In this document: one piece after another, positions 34,028 through 41,668 of the stretch
Numbering within the stretch: position 1 is the stretch's first letter
How the letters are laid out: each line of letters begins with the position of its first letter
Position numbers and translations under genes: made by a program
The notes under the pieces: model-generated
What the model saw: the letters and a program-made list of their open reading frames with translations, nothing else
The model's database searches: none
What the model was told of the DNA's origin: nothing
From: Desulfosporosinus sp. HMP52
GTDB lineage: Bacteria; Bacillota; Desulfitobacteriia; Desulfitobacteriales; Desulfitobacteriaceae
Direction of reading: 5' to 3'
Length of the DNA stretch: 64,000 nucleotides
Assembly (NCBI RefSeq): GCF_000765145.1
Contig: NZ_JMGA01000032.1
Coordinates: 1-64,000 of the forward strand

Positions 34028-34573
34028 ATGAGATTATTTATCGGGGTTGATTTGCCTGTTCACCTTAAAGAAGCCCTTGTTGAATTTCAGTCTGAGCTAA
34101 GAGCTCGTGGAGTTAGCGGGTTCTTCAAATCCCAGGATAACTTTCATATTACCTTAGAATTTTTAGGGGAAATAGACCCGAACAAGGTTATAACACTGTC
34201 AGAAATAATCTCTCAGGTTGCCAGGGATTGTAAGCCTTTTGACTTAAATATTACTGGCTTAGGGGCATTCCCGTCTTTTAAGAGGCCTCATACCTTATGG
34301 ACAGCGGTCAATGGAGATTTAGATGAACTTCATAAAGTAAGGGATTACCTGCATGTCCAGCTAAAGGATAAGGGGTTTCGAGTAGAAGAACGCCAATTTA
34401 AACCCCATATAACTTTGGCATCAAGACCTAATTGTAACAACGCTGCAATGCAAGACGCTTTGGCAAAAAAAATTGGTGATTTTTTGGTATCTGAAATTGT
34501 TCTGTTTGAGAGTAAGGCTATCCGCGGGAAGAGAGTCTATACAGATGTATTTAAAGCACGATTAGAAACTTAA
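34028..34573 (+). CDS. thpR: RNA 2',3'-cyclic phosphodiesterase
   Basis: A 181-residue 2H phosphoesterase with both catalytic HxT motifs: FHITLEFLGE (about residues 39-48) and PHITLAS (about 126-132). MRLFIGVDLP is the family N terminus. It hydrolyses RNA 2',3'-cyclic phosphates and is historically known as LigT. ATG 34028 is chosen because TGAGGAG precedes it and the family starts here; TTG 34013 would add five residues. The last codons and stop form the left arm and loop of a terminator shared with the convergent D-aminoacylase gene. Confidence 0.9.
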   Translation: MRLFIGVDLPVHLKEALVEFQSELRARGVSGFFKSQDNFHITLEFLGEIDPNKVITLSEIISQVARDCKPFDLNITGLGAFPSFKRPHTLWTAVNGDLDELHKVRDYLHVQLKDKGFRVEERQFKPHITLASRPNCNNAAMQDALAKKIGDFLVSEIVLFESKAIRGKRVYTDVFKARLET

Positions 34574-34584
34574 TCGTGCTTTAA
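34551..34584. terminator. Terminator overlapping the 3' end of thpR
   Basis: TTAAAGCACGATTA (34551-34564), loop GAAACT, TAATCGTGCTTTAA (34571-34584): a 14-bp perfect stem. The left arm lies inside the thpR coding sequence and the stop codon starts the right arm. It can also serve the converging gene. Confidence 0.75.
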
Positions 34585-34599
34585 CATAATCTTGCTTTG

Positions 34600-36168
34600 T
34601 CATAACACCTGACCATTTCTCGATAATAATTGGCCAGAATATGTATTCTCTATTATCCCATCATTTAAGGCTACTCTGCCGTTAACAATTGTATACTTAA
34701 CCCCTTTGCATACTGTCAAGGGGGTTTTATAGTTGATTTCATTATCGGTAGGATAATTATAATTATTCATATCAATAATTGTAATATCAGCGACTTTTCC
34801 CTGGCTGAGTGTCCCTCTGTTACTTAAACGAAAATGTTCTGCCGGCAAAGAGGTAATCCTGCGAATAATCTCCTCAAGTTTGATACCACTTTCTCGGCAC
34901 AAATTAATAAAAATAGGAAAGGCACCCTTTCGATACAGTTCGTACCAGGCAAAGGGATCGTCTATTTCCCCATTTACCTTATCTGAGCCCACCATCAAAT
35001 ACGGGTTGTGGGCTATATTATGGGTATAAGGTGTACCGGGAAAATCCTTTCGAATAAGTCCGCCCTGACAGAAGGTAATTTCTTTACGGTCATTATCTAA
35101 TAGTTCTAGGATGAGCTCATCGACACTGATCATACGTTCTAAAGAAATTTCTTTTAACGTTCGATTTTCCAGGTCGGGGACGCCGGTGTTAACAATGGTT
35201 AGATTCTCCTTAGAGTATAATCTTTTTACTAACTTTCGTTTTTCTTCAAAGGTTAGCAACTCTTTTGTTGTTAAATACTGGAACAATCTATCCTTACGTC
35301 GAAAATGTCCGCTGCTTTTGGGGATAGTATCGACAGCTATCTCTAATCCATTTTTCCGGGCTTTTAATATCTCATCGAATCCTTCCGGACAATTGGGGGT
35401 TAGATGGGATACCTGTACCCGTATGCCTGTAGCGGTACCAATTTGGATGGCTTCTTTTACCGCTTCTAGGGTACCTAAATAGCTTCGGATATGAGAAGTA
35501 TATATACCATCGTATTTTTGCACTACTTTAGCAGATTTGATGATTTCGTGAGTATCCGCATATTTACTCGGGCTATAGGTTAGACCCGTCGATAGTCCTA
35601 ATGCCCCTTGCTCCATACCCTCTTCAAGTAAATTGACAATCTTAGTTTCTTCAATGTTGGTCGGTTTCCTGTTTTTTGCATCTCCCATAATACTCCATCT
35701 TATAGTGCCATGTCCTAGGAGAAACCCCATGTTCAAATTGGAACCCTTGTTCTTGACAACATCTATATAGCCGGCAAAGTTTGTCCATGAAGGAACGCTG
35801 AGCTTATTTCGTTCTTTTGTTTGATGGGAAATGAGCCCTTTTTTTACCATGTAGCTATAAATATTATCAGCAGAATAGGGAGTTATAGAGTGGCCGCAGT
35901 TACCGTTAATTATGGTAGTAACTCCTTGACGCAAATACTCTTCGAATATACTCCTTTGTAAAACTGTAAGCTCCTCATGGACGTGAGGATCAATGAATCC
36001 TGGACAGACGGTTAAGCCGGCAGCGTTAATAATTCTATCGGCTTGGCAATTTATAAGGGGGGAGATAGCAATGATTTTCCCTTTATTGACAGCCAGATCG
36101 CCATTATATGCAGACCTTCCTGTACCATCAATTATTGTTCCATTAGTTATTAAAAGATCACATTTCAT
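34600..36168 (-). CDS. N-acyl-D-amino-acid deacylase family amidohydrolase
   Basis: A 522-residue metal-dependent amidohydrolase. It begins MKCDLLITNGTIIDGTGRSA, with the metal-binding HxH in PGFIDPHVHEE (about 59-69), further ligands in TSHIRSY and VSHLTPN, and the catalytic aspartate in LMVGSDK. The closing KVADITIID and YTIVNGRVALNDG are typical of the composite beta-sandwich domain. Family members free D-amino acids from N-acyl-D-amino acids; the exact substrate is unknown. It converges on thpR. Confidence 0.88.
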   Translation of the reverse strand: MKCDLLITNGTIIDGTGRSAYNGDLAVNKGKIIAISPLINCQADRIINAAGLTVCPGFIDPHVHEELTVLQRSIFEEYLRQGVTTIINGNCGHSITPYSADNIYSYMVKKGLISHQTKERNKLSVPSWTNFAGYIDVVKNKGSNLNMGFLLGHGTIRWSIMGDAKNRKPTNIEETKIVNLLEEGMEQGALGLSTGLTYSPSKYADTHEIIKSAKVVQKYDGIYTSHIRSYLGTLEAVKEAIQIGTATGIRVQVSHLTPNCPEGFDEILKARKNGLEIAVDTIPKSSGHFRRKDRLFQYLTTKELLTFEEKRKLVKRLYSKENLTIVNTGVPDLENRTLKEISLERMISVDELILELLDNDRKEITFCQGGLIRKDFPGTPYTHNIAHNPYLMVGSDKVNGEIDDPFAWYELYRKGAFPIFINLCRESGIKLEEIIRRITSLPAEHFRLSNRGTLSQGKVADITIIDMNNYNYPTDNEINYKTPLTVCKGVKYTIVNGRVALNDGIIENTYSGQLLSRNGQVL

Positions 36169-36403
36169 GCCATAATCATCGATATTCTTAACATCAATTT
36201 TATTACTCCTCAGTTTTATGCTGACATAAATCCTGGGTGTATTATATTATTCTGAACAATTACCGTCAAACTGGGTTTAGGGAAAATGCAATCCCTCACA
36301 AACCTTAACGAGTTCAAAATATCTCTTTGAGTTTATATGTATTGGCATAATTCGGGGAACACTATGCCATGACATATTGTAACGCAAAAAGGAGGATGTT
36401 TTG

Positions 36404-37330
36404 ATGTCTGAAGAACTGAATGGTTTAAAAGATCACTATGAATTAGCAATTATCGGTTGTGGACCTGCTGGTTTATCTGCAGCTCTTAATGCCAAGATTC
36501 GTAATCGAGATTTTGTTTTACTAGGTTCGGAAGTATGTAGTCCCAAACTCGCTAAAGCCCCACAAGTTGACAACTGGCTTGGAACCCCAGAAATAGGGGG
36601 AGAGGAACTTCGCCAGCGCTTCCTGGATCACGTAATGGAAAAAGACATTCCCATTAAGTATTTTAAAGTGACAAATATTTATCCCGGGCCGCCCTATACG
36701 CTTATGGGTAAAGATCAATCTTTTGAGGCTGATTCTGTAATTATTGCCACAGGGGTTTCCGCTGAAAAGCTATTTCCGGGAGAAGCTGAATTATTAGGCC
36801 GTGGGGTAGGATATTGTGCTACTTGTGATGGACCTCTTTATAAAGATAAACAAGTTGCTATTATTTCATATAATCAAGAAGGGGAAGATGAAGCAAATTA
36901 TATGGTAAATATTTGTTCGAAAGTTTACTATATCCCCTATTACACTGACATTGTTAAAGTTGACTCCCGAGTTGAGATTAAAAAAGGTAAGGTTAAAGAA
37001 ATAATTGGGAATCAAAAAGTGGAAAAGCTTGACCTTGGAAATGAACAATTAGAGGTTGAGGGCGTCTTTATCTTACGCGATACCTTACCGGCTGAACAAC
37101 TAATCTCTGGCCTTGAAATGGAGGACTCGGCGATTAAGGTTAATCATAAACTGGAGACAAGTATGCCGGGTTTATTTGCAGCAGGAGACTGTACAGGGCA
37201 GCCCTATCAATTGATTAAGGCAGCCGGAGAAGGAGGAACGGCTGCTTTGCAGGCAGTTAAATACTTAGACAGCTTAAAATCTACGAATCCTATTGATCAA
37301 ACCTCTAATGAGGTTGTACCAATTCACTAA
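36404..37330 (+). CDS. Thioredoxin-reductase-like FAD/NAD(P) oxidoreductase
   Basis: A 308-residue flavoprotein of the thioredoxin reductase type. The FAD-binding motif is LAIIGCGPAGLSAALNA (about 15-31), the redox pair is YCATCDGPLY (about 142-151) and the C-terminal FAD motif is GLFAAGDCTGQPYQLIKAAG. The NAD(P) motif in the middle is degenerate: VAIISYNQEGEDEANYM replaces the usual GGGNSA pattern. Reduction of classical thioredoxin by NADPH is therefore doubtful; ferredoxin- or F420-type donors are alternatives known in relatives. No thioredoxin gene is adjacent. The ribosome-binding site is GGAGG at 36391. Confidence 0.85.
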   Translation: MSEELNGLKDHYELAIIGCGPAGLSAALNAKIRNRDFVLLGSEVCSPKLAKAPQVDNWLGTPEIGGEELRQRFLDHVMEKDIPIKYFKVTNIYPGPPYTLMGKDQSFEADSVIIATGVSAEKLFPGEAELLGRGVGYCATCDGPLYKDKQVAIISYNQEGEDEANYMVNICSKVYYIPYYTDIVKVDSRVEIKKGKVKEIIGNQKVEKLDLGNEQLEVEGVFILRDTLPAEQLISGLEMEDSAIKVNHKLETSMPGLFAAGDCTGQPYQLIKAAGEGGTAALQAVKYLDSLKSTNPIDQTSNEVVPIH

Positions 37331-37335
37331 TCGAT

Positions 37336-37376
37336 TAAAGCCGTTGGATGCTGATGATGCAAAACAGCGGCTTTAG
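37336..37376 (+). terminator. Terminator-like hairpin
   Basis: AAAGCCG and CGGCTTT (7-bp perfect stem) around a 24-base loop, immediately after the reductase gene. The T-run is short. Confidence 0.45.
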
Positions 37377-37388
37377 TCATTTCAATAA

Positions 37389-37712
37389 CTATTTAGGACT
37401 TTTGAATATTGACCAAATTGGCCAGCTTAGAATATCTTTATTTTTTAATAAGTTGAGAGGAGAGTTATTACGGTTTTCTGTGAATACCCCCAGTAGGGTC
37501 TGAGCAATTGTTGAGAAGTTTGGCAGAAGAGGAGGTAGTTCGGAATTTGTTGAACTGTTTTCCCTTTCTTTTGACTCCAAGGGTCGAATGATGAGTTCCG
37601 GTATTTTTTGCTCTGTGTTTGAAGAGTCTTCTTTTACCAGCGGCTCATAATCAGTACTATCTATCTCCCTATTTTTCTTGAATAGCTTAATTGCATGATA
37701 GTCTCTATTCAT
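37389..37712 (-). CDS. Hypothetical protein, about 107 aa
   Basis: A soluble, low-complexity-leaning protein that starts MNRDYHAIKLFKKNREIDS, has a polar middle (SSNTEQ, ESKERENSSTN) and a more hydrophobic C terminus (LLPNFSTIAQTLLGVFTE, then ILSWPIWSIFKS). No family recognised. The frame opens further upstream with TTG 37742, but AAAGGAG lies inside that extension, ten bases before ATG 37712, so the shorter form is preferred. Confidence 0.5.
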   Translation of the reverse strand: MNRDYHAIKLFKKNREIDSTDYEPLVKEDSSNTEQKIPELIIRPLESKERENSSTNSELPPLLPNFSTIAQTLLGVFTENRNNSPLNLLKNKDILSWPIWSIFKSPK

Positions 37713-37837
37713 AGGAATCTTACTCCTTTCTAACGATAACAAAATCCATTATTTACTAATTAGGATATGTAGAATTAGGTCCGATTGTTTATACAATCAG
37801 CAAATATGGTTTGTAACTGTTTTTCCGACGCAAAAAG

Positions 37838-37873
37838 GGCCGATGTCAGCGAACTCTATCGTTGACATCGGCC
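37838..37873 (-). terminator. Terminator for the small membrane protein gene
   Basis: GGCCGATGTCA and TGACATCGGCC form an 11-bp perfect stem with a 14-base loop; read on the minus strand it is followed by CTTTTTG. It lies 27 bases beyond the stop of the gene at 37900. Confidence 0.85.
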
Positions 37874-37899
37874 TCAAGTATGCAAATGATGATTGGCAC

Positions 37900-38091
37900 T
37901 TAAAGGGTGAAAAGGATAACTCCTATAAGGAAAAGAATAAATCCCACGATGGTAGTAACTGCACCGGATGTTGGAGAACCAATGAGAAAGAGACCAATTC
38001 CGGCAATAAATGCGCCTATTAACATACTTATTACATCATTAGAGCAGGGTTTAACACAGGCCCTTTCATCTGAGATAACTAAATCTGACAT
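37900..38091 (-). CDS. Small membrane protein (63 aa)
   Basis: A 63-residue protein. A polar N terminus with two cysteines (MSDLVISDERACVKPCSND) is followed by two glycine-rich hydrophobic helices, ISMLIGAFIAGIGLFLIG and TTIVGFILFLIGVILFTL, with a short SPTSG turn: a membrane hairpin. No family recognised. ATG 38091 has AGGGGGACA upstream, and its own perfect terminator follows, which strongly supports it as a real single-gene unit. Confidence 0.72.
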   Translation of the reverse strand: MSDLVISDERACVKPCSNDVISMLIGAFIAGIGLFLIGSPTSGAVTTIVGFILFLIGVILFTL

Positions 38092-38170
38092 TTCATGTCC
38101 CCCTATATCTTCTTGACTGCCTATAGGCTGGTCTTACTATAAGTTATGAGGGAATAGTACAAGTTGTTAC

Positions 38171-39070
38171 CTAGATTAGGGAAGTGAATGCCCCGCTGGT
38201 ATCGATATTCAGAACCAAAGCCGTGGCGTTTATTCCATGCCGCTCTAACACCTTCGTCATACTTAAAGGGACATCTTTTTCGAGGTTATCCGGGATTAAG
38301 GCCAACAGCGTGGGGCCGGATCCACTTAAGGCAGAGCCATAGGCACCTGTTTCGAGAGCTGCTTCAAGTGTTTCCAGTAATCCGGGAATCAGAGCAGCGC
38401 GTTGATTTTGGTGAAGTGTATCACGCATACCTTCTTTTAAGAGCGAGTAGTTTCCTCTAATAAAAGCTTCAGTAAGCAAGGAGACGTGGGAAATGTTAAA
38501 AACGGCATCTTTACGATGTACTTGATCTGGTAAGATCCCACGCGCCTTTTTGGTGTTTAGGTGCATATTGGGGATAGTCACAACTGCTTTAAAGTTAGGA
38601 GACTGAGTTAAAATTCTTGGAAGTACTCCGTTTTCAGTAGAAACTGATAAAGTAACACCACCATATAAAGCTGGAGTAACATTGTCGGGGTGCCCTTCAA
38701 GGGCGTTGGCTACCTGAAGAAGCTCTAATTTTGTGAAGGGGGATCCGGCTAAAGTGTTGGCGGTTACCAGTCCTCCGACAATGGCAGCTGAACTACTTCC
38801 TAAGCCTCTGGCAGGAGGAATGAAGTTTTCAAAGGTTAAGTCGAGATTAGGGATAGGGTAATTGATAAGATCCCAAAAATGGCACATTGTTTTCCAGACC
38901 AGGTTAGTATCATCCGTTGGAATGCCCTCTTTGTAAGAGCCTGACAAAGTAATTCGAAAAGGTCGGTTGGTTTCTACTGTAATCCTATTGTATAACTGAA
39001 GGGCCATGCCCAAACAATCAAATCCAGGTCCGAGATTGGCAGAAGTGGCGGGTATCTTAACTTGGAACAT
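38171..39070 (-). CDS. thrB: Homoserine kinase
   Basis: GHMP kinase that phosphorylates homoserine with ATP for threonine synthesis. About 299 residues, normal length. The N-terminal KIPATSANLGPGFDCLGMAL, the ATP motif PPARGLGSSSAAIVGG (about 90-105) and the C-terminal GAYGSALSGSGPTLLAL are all present. ATG 39070 is chosen over the adjacent ATG 39073 for better spacing from GGGAGG. It follows hom by 27-30 bases on the same strand and so is in its operon; thrC is not in the window. Confidence 0.96.
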   Translation of the reverse strand: MFQVKIPATSANLGPGFDCLGMALQLYNRITVETNRPFRITLSGSYKEGIPTDDTNLVWKTMCHFWDLINYPIPNLDLTFENFIPPARGLGSSSAAIVGGLVTANTLAGSPFTKLELLQVANALEGHPDNVTPALYGGVTLSVSTENGVLPRILTQSPNFKAVVTIPNMHLNTKKARGILPDQVHRKDAVFNISHVSLLTEAFIRGNYSLLKEGMRDTLHQNQRAALIPGLLETLEAALETGAYGSALSGSGPTLLALIPDNLEKDVPLSMTKVLERHGINATALVLNIDTSGAFTSLI

Positions 39071-39100
39071 CATATTCCTCCCTTATAAAGAATTGGGATA

Positions 39101-40393
39101 TTATGATTCTGGATAATCTTTTTCAAAACGGATAACGTTATCAATGCTAAGGACTTTGCTGTAGGCCTTAACAGAATCGAGGGCCTCCTGGAGTGCACCT
39201 TCACGGCAAGGGTGAGTTACTAGGACTATTTCTGCCTGATCCTTACCTCGTTGTTTTTGGATAATGGAAGCAAAACTAATGTTCGCTTCAGCAAAAAGTA
39301 AAGCCAGAGTTGCCAAGACACGAGGTTCGTCTTTGACAAGCAGACGTATATAAAAGGCGGTATAAAAGTCTGACGAGGATTTGAGGGGTAAGTCAAGGTA
39401 ACAAGTACAATTGATTGAAGACATGGAATTCGATTTGAGATTGCGGGCAATGCGCATAATATCCGAGACGATTGCACTCCCAGTAGGCAATGAACCTGCA
39501 CCGCGTCCATAAAACATAGTTTCTCCAACAGCGTCTCCAACCACATAAATAGCGTTAAAAACACCATTTACTGAAGCAAGGGGATGGGTGAGAGGCAATA
39601 TAGCCGGGTGAACGCGAACTTCAATTCCTTCATCTTGATGTTTAGCTACAGCTAAAAGCTTAATTGTGCACCCCAGCTCTGCAGCGTAGGTTAAATCCTC
39701 ACGGGTGATTTTTGAGATACCTTCTACAAAGACGTCATTAAGTGCAACTCGCGAATTAAATGCTATAGAAGCAAGGATAGCCAGCTTACGTGCAGCATCT
39801 AAGCCATCCACATCGGATGAAGGATTGGCTTCGGCATACCCTAGTTGTTGGGCTTCAGCAAGAACTTCCGCATACTCACGTCCCTGTTCAGCCATTGCAG
39901 TAAGAATATAGTTGGTGGTTCCATTAATGATACCAAGCAAATGAGTGATTTTATTGGCTGAAAGGGATTCTTTTAGAGCCGCAATAATCGGAATTCCACC
40001 TCCGACACTTGCTTCAAAATATAAGTCTTTTCCAGCTTCATTGGCTGCGTCAAGCAATTCGTGACCGTGAACTGCTATAAGATCTTTATTAGCAGTAACG
40101 ACATTTTTTCCATGTTTCAAAGCATCTAGTATAAAGGTACGAGCAGGCTCGATACCGCCCATTACTTCAACAATAATGTCTATTTCAGGATCATGAAGAA
40201 CTTCTTCGGGCTGATCTGTCAGCAGAAAATCGCCGCTGACATCTCGCTCACGATGAAGGTCACGGTCAAGGATTGCCTTTATCTGAAGATCGCAATGAGT
40301 ACGGGTTTGTATATCTTCAGCATTTTGTTGCAATACTTGTACAACACCGCATCCTACAGTGCCTAGACCTAAGATACCTATTTTAATGGACAT
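39101..40393 (-). CDS. hom: Homoserine dehydrogenase
   Basis: NAD(P)-dependent reduction of aspartate semialdehyde to homoserine. It has 430 residues: the Rossmann motif GILGLGTVGCGVVQVL (about 5-20), catalytic region VTANKDLIAVHG and GIINGTTNYILTAM, and a C-terminal ACT domain (about 350-425, LLVKDEPRVLATLALLFAEA), which normally mediates threonine feedback. ATG 40393 follows GAGAGGAGTG. First gene of the hom-thrB operon, driven by the minus-strand promoter at 40440-40469. Confidence 0.97.
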   Translation of the reverse strand: MSIKIGILGLGTVGCGVVQVLQQNAEDIQTRTHCDLQIKAILDRDLHRERDVSGDFLLTDQPEEVLHDPEIDIIVEVMGGIEPARTFILDALKHGKNVVTANKDLIAVHGHELLDAANEAGKDLYFEASVGGGIPIIAALKESLSANKITHLLGIINGTTNYILTAMAEQGREYAEVLAEAQQLGYAEANPSSDVDGLDAARKLAILASIAFNSRVALNDVFVEGISKITREDLTYAAELGCTIKLLAVAKHQDEGIEVRVHPAILPLTHPLASVNGVFNAIYVVGDAVGETMFYGRGAGSLPTGSAIVSDIMRIARNLKSNSMSSINCTCYLDLPLKSSSDFYTAFYIRLLVKDEPRVLATLALLFAEANISFASIIQKQRGKDQAEIVLVTHPCREGALQEALDSVKAYSKVLSIDNVIRFEKDYPES

Positions 40394-40439
40394 GATAAGT
40401 CACTCCTCTCGAAAATACAAATGTATCTGCATAGTGGAC

Positions 40440-40469
40440 ATTATACCTTGGACTATCTAGCTTTGACAA
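40440..40469 (-). promoter_or_regulatory. Promoter of hom-thrB
   Basis: On the minus strand, TTGTCA (40469-40464), 18 bases, TATAAT (40445-40440), about 47 bases before the hom ATG. Confidence 0.7.
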
Positions 40470-40490
40470 GGAAATTCTATAGGAATTTCC
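40470..40490. promoter_or_regulatory. 21-bp dyad between divergent promoters
   Basis: GGAAATTC, TATAG, GAATTTCC: an 8-bp perfect inverted repeat abutting the -35 of the hom promoter and 21 bases upstream of the -35 of the ilv promoter. It is well placed to be a shared operator for both amino-acid operons. Confidence 0.45.
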
Positions 40491-40511
40491 TACAATTCTA
40501 AGAAATTAGGG

Positions 40512-40540
40512 TTGACACTGAGGAATGTATTCTGTATCAT
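40512..40540 (+). promoter_or_regulatory. Promoter of the ilv-leu operon
   Basis: TTGACA (40512-40517), 17 bases, TATCAT (40535-40540). The predicted transcript start (about 40547) lies just upstream of the riboswitch aptamer. Confidence 0.75.
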
Positions 40541-40571
40541 ATACACAAAGTTCTCGATACAAATGTAATAT

Positions 40572-40700
40572 AACAGGAAGTGTATCTAGGGTTCCGAGGT
40601 AAGCTCTCTCTTAAGGGAGAACCTGACTGGTCCGAGCGGTACAGAATCCATAATGGGTTTACACCGTGGGTAGAAAAAACCCAAGCGGAAAGTTCCACGT
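40572..40700 (+). ncRNA. ykkC-class riboswitch, probably ppGpp-sensing (subtype 2a)
   Basis: The leader contains the ykkC signature strings in order: GTGTATCTAGGGTTCCG (40580-40596), GACTGGTCCGAGCGGTAC (40625-40642), CCATAAT, and ACACCGTGGG (40661-40670) followed by AAAAAACCCAAGCGG. These are the conserved blocks of the guanidine/ppGpp/PRPP riboswitch superclass. Subtype 2a members in front of branched-chain amino-acid genes of Desulfitobacterium-like bacteria bind ppGpp, and the downstream gene here is ilvE, so ppGpp is the most likely ligand. The aptamer 3' end overlaps the left arm of the terminator at 40680, giving a simple ON switch under starvation. Confidence 0.85.
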
Positions 40701-40728
40701 TGCTAAGGGGACTACGCTTGGGATTTTT
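40680..40728 (+). terminator. Regulated terminator of the riboswitch
   Basis: CCCAAGCG (40680-40687) pairs with CGCTTGGG (40715-40722), with an inner AGTTCC/GGGACT stem, followed by ATTTTT. The left arm also belongs to the aptamer end, so ligand binding would prevent termination. Confidence 0.85.
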
Positions 40729-40766
40729 AATTTCTTTTACTAACAATAGGAGTGGAGGAGATAAGA

Positions 40767-41642
40767 ATGTTCATTTATTTAAATGGTTCATTTGTTGCTG
40801 AAGAAGATGCCAAAGTTTCAGTTTTTGATCATGGCTTTTTATATGGGGACGGCATTTTTGAGGGGATTCGAGCGTATCACGGTCGAGTGTTTAAATTAGA
40901 AGAACATTTAAAACGCCTTTATGAATCAGCTAAATCTATTAATCTTACCATCGGGATTAATAAGGAAGATATGGCTGAGGTTGTCCTCGAAACACTCCGT
41001 AAAAATGATTTGAAAGATGCCTATATACGCCTGGTCGTTTCACGAGGAAAAGGAGATCTGGGACTCGACCCCAATAATTGTTCTAAAGCCACGATTATCT
41101 GTATAGCAGCACAAATCAAGCTTTTTGAGCAAACCATGTACGAGCAAGGGCTAAATGTGAAAACCGTTGCAATAAGAAGGAATAATCCGGATTCTTTAAA
41201 TCCCAGAATCAAATCCCTTAATTATCTTAATAATGTTTTAGCAAAAATAGAATGTACTCAAGCGGGAGTTATAGAAGCGATTATGCTCACTCAAGACGGT
41301 TATGTTGCGGAGGGGACAGCGGATAATATTTTTATCTACCGTAATAATGTTTTACTCACTCCGCCTCTTTCGGCAGGAATACTAGAAGGTATTACCCGAA
41401 ATACTGTAATACAACTTGCTCAAACCCTAGATATAGAAGTAAAGGAAATGTTGTTTACTCGTCATGATATGTATACTGCTGATGAGTGCTTCCTAACCGG
41501 TACAGCTGCTGAATTGATTCCTGTTAGAAATGTCGATGGACGTGAAATTGGGCTTGGGAAACCGGGTTCAATATTTAAACAGCTACTGAAGGAGTTTAGG
41601 GCTCTTACCCAGGTGAACGGCCCTGAAATATACAGCATGTAA
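40767..41642 (+). CDS. ilvE: Branched-chain amino acid aminotransferase
   Basis: PLP-dependent class IV aminotransferase, last step of Val/Leu/Ile synthesis. 291 residues from ATG 40767 (MFIYLNGSFVAEEDAKVS). The PLP lysine is in NPRIKSLNYLNNVLAK (about 150-165), with VAEGTADNIFI and FLTGTAAELIPV as further active-site strands. GTG 40752 opens the frame, but GGAGGAG lies between it and ATG 40767. First gene of ilvE-ilvB-ilvN-ilvC-leuA-leuB, under the ykkC-class leader. Confidence 0.95.
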   Translation: MFIYLNGSFVAEEDAKVSVFDHGFLYGDGIFEGIRAYHGRVFKLEEHLKRLYESAKSINLTIGINKEDMAEVVLETLRKNDLKDAYIRLVVSRGKGDLGLDPNNCSKATIICIAAQIKLFEQTMYEQGLNVKTVAIRRNNPDSLNPRIKSLNYLNNVLAKIECTQAGVIEAIMLTQDGYVAEGTADNIFIYRNNVLLTPPLSAGILEGITRNTVIQLAQTLDIEVKEMLFTRHDMYTADECFLTGTAAELIPVRNVDGREIGLGKPGSIFKQLLKEFRALTQVNGPEIYSM

Positions 41643-41668
41643 GAGCAAATGTTTAGGGAGGGAAAACA

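Noticed and set aside
40491-40510. CodY-box-like AATTCTAAGAAATT near the ilv promoter
   Set aside because: It matches the CodY consensus poorly when aligned at 15 positions; only the neighbouring perfect dyad is reported.
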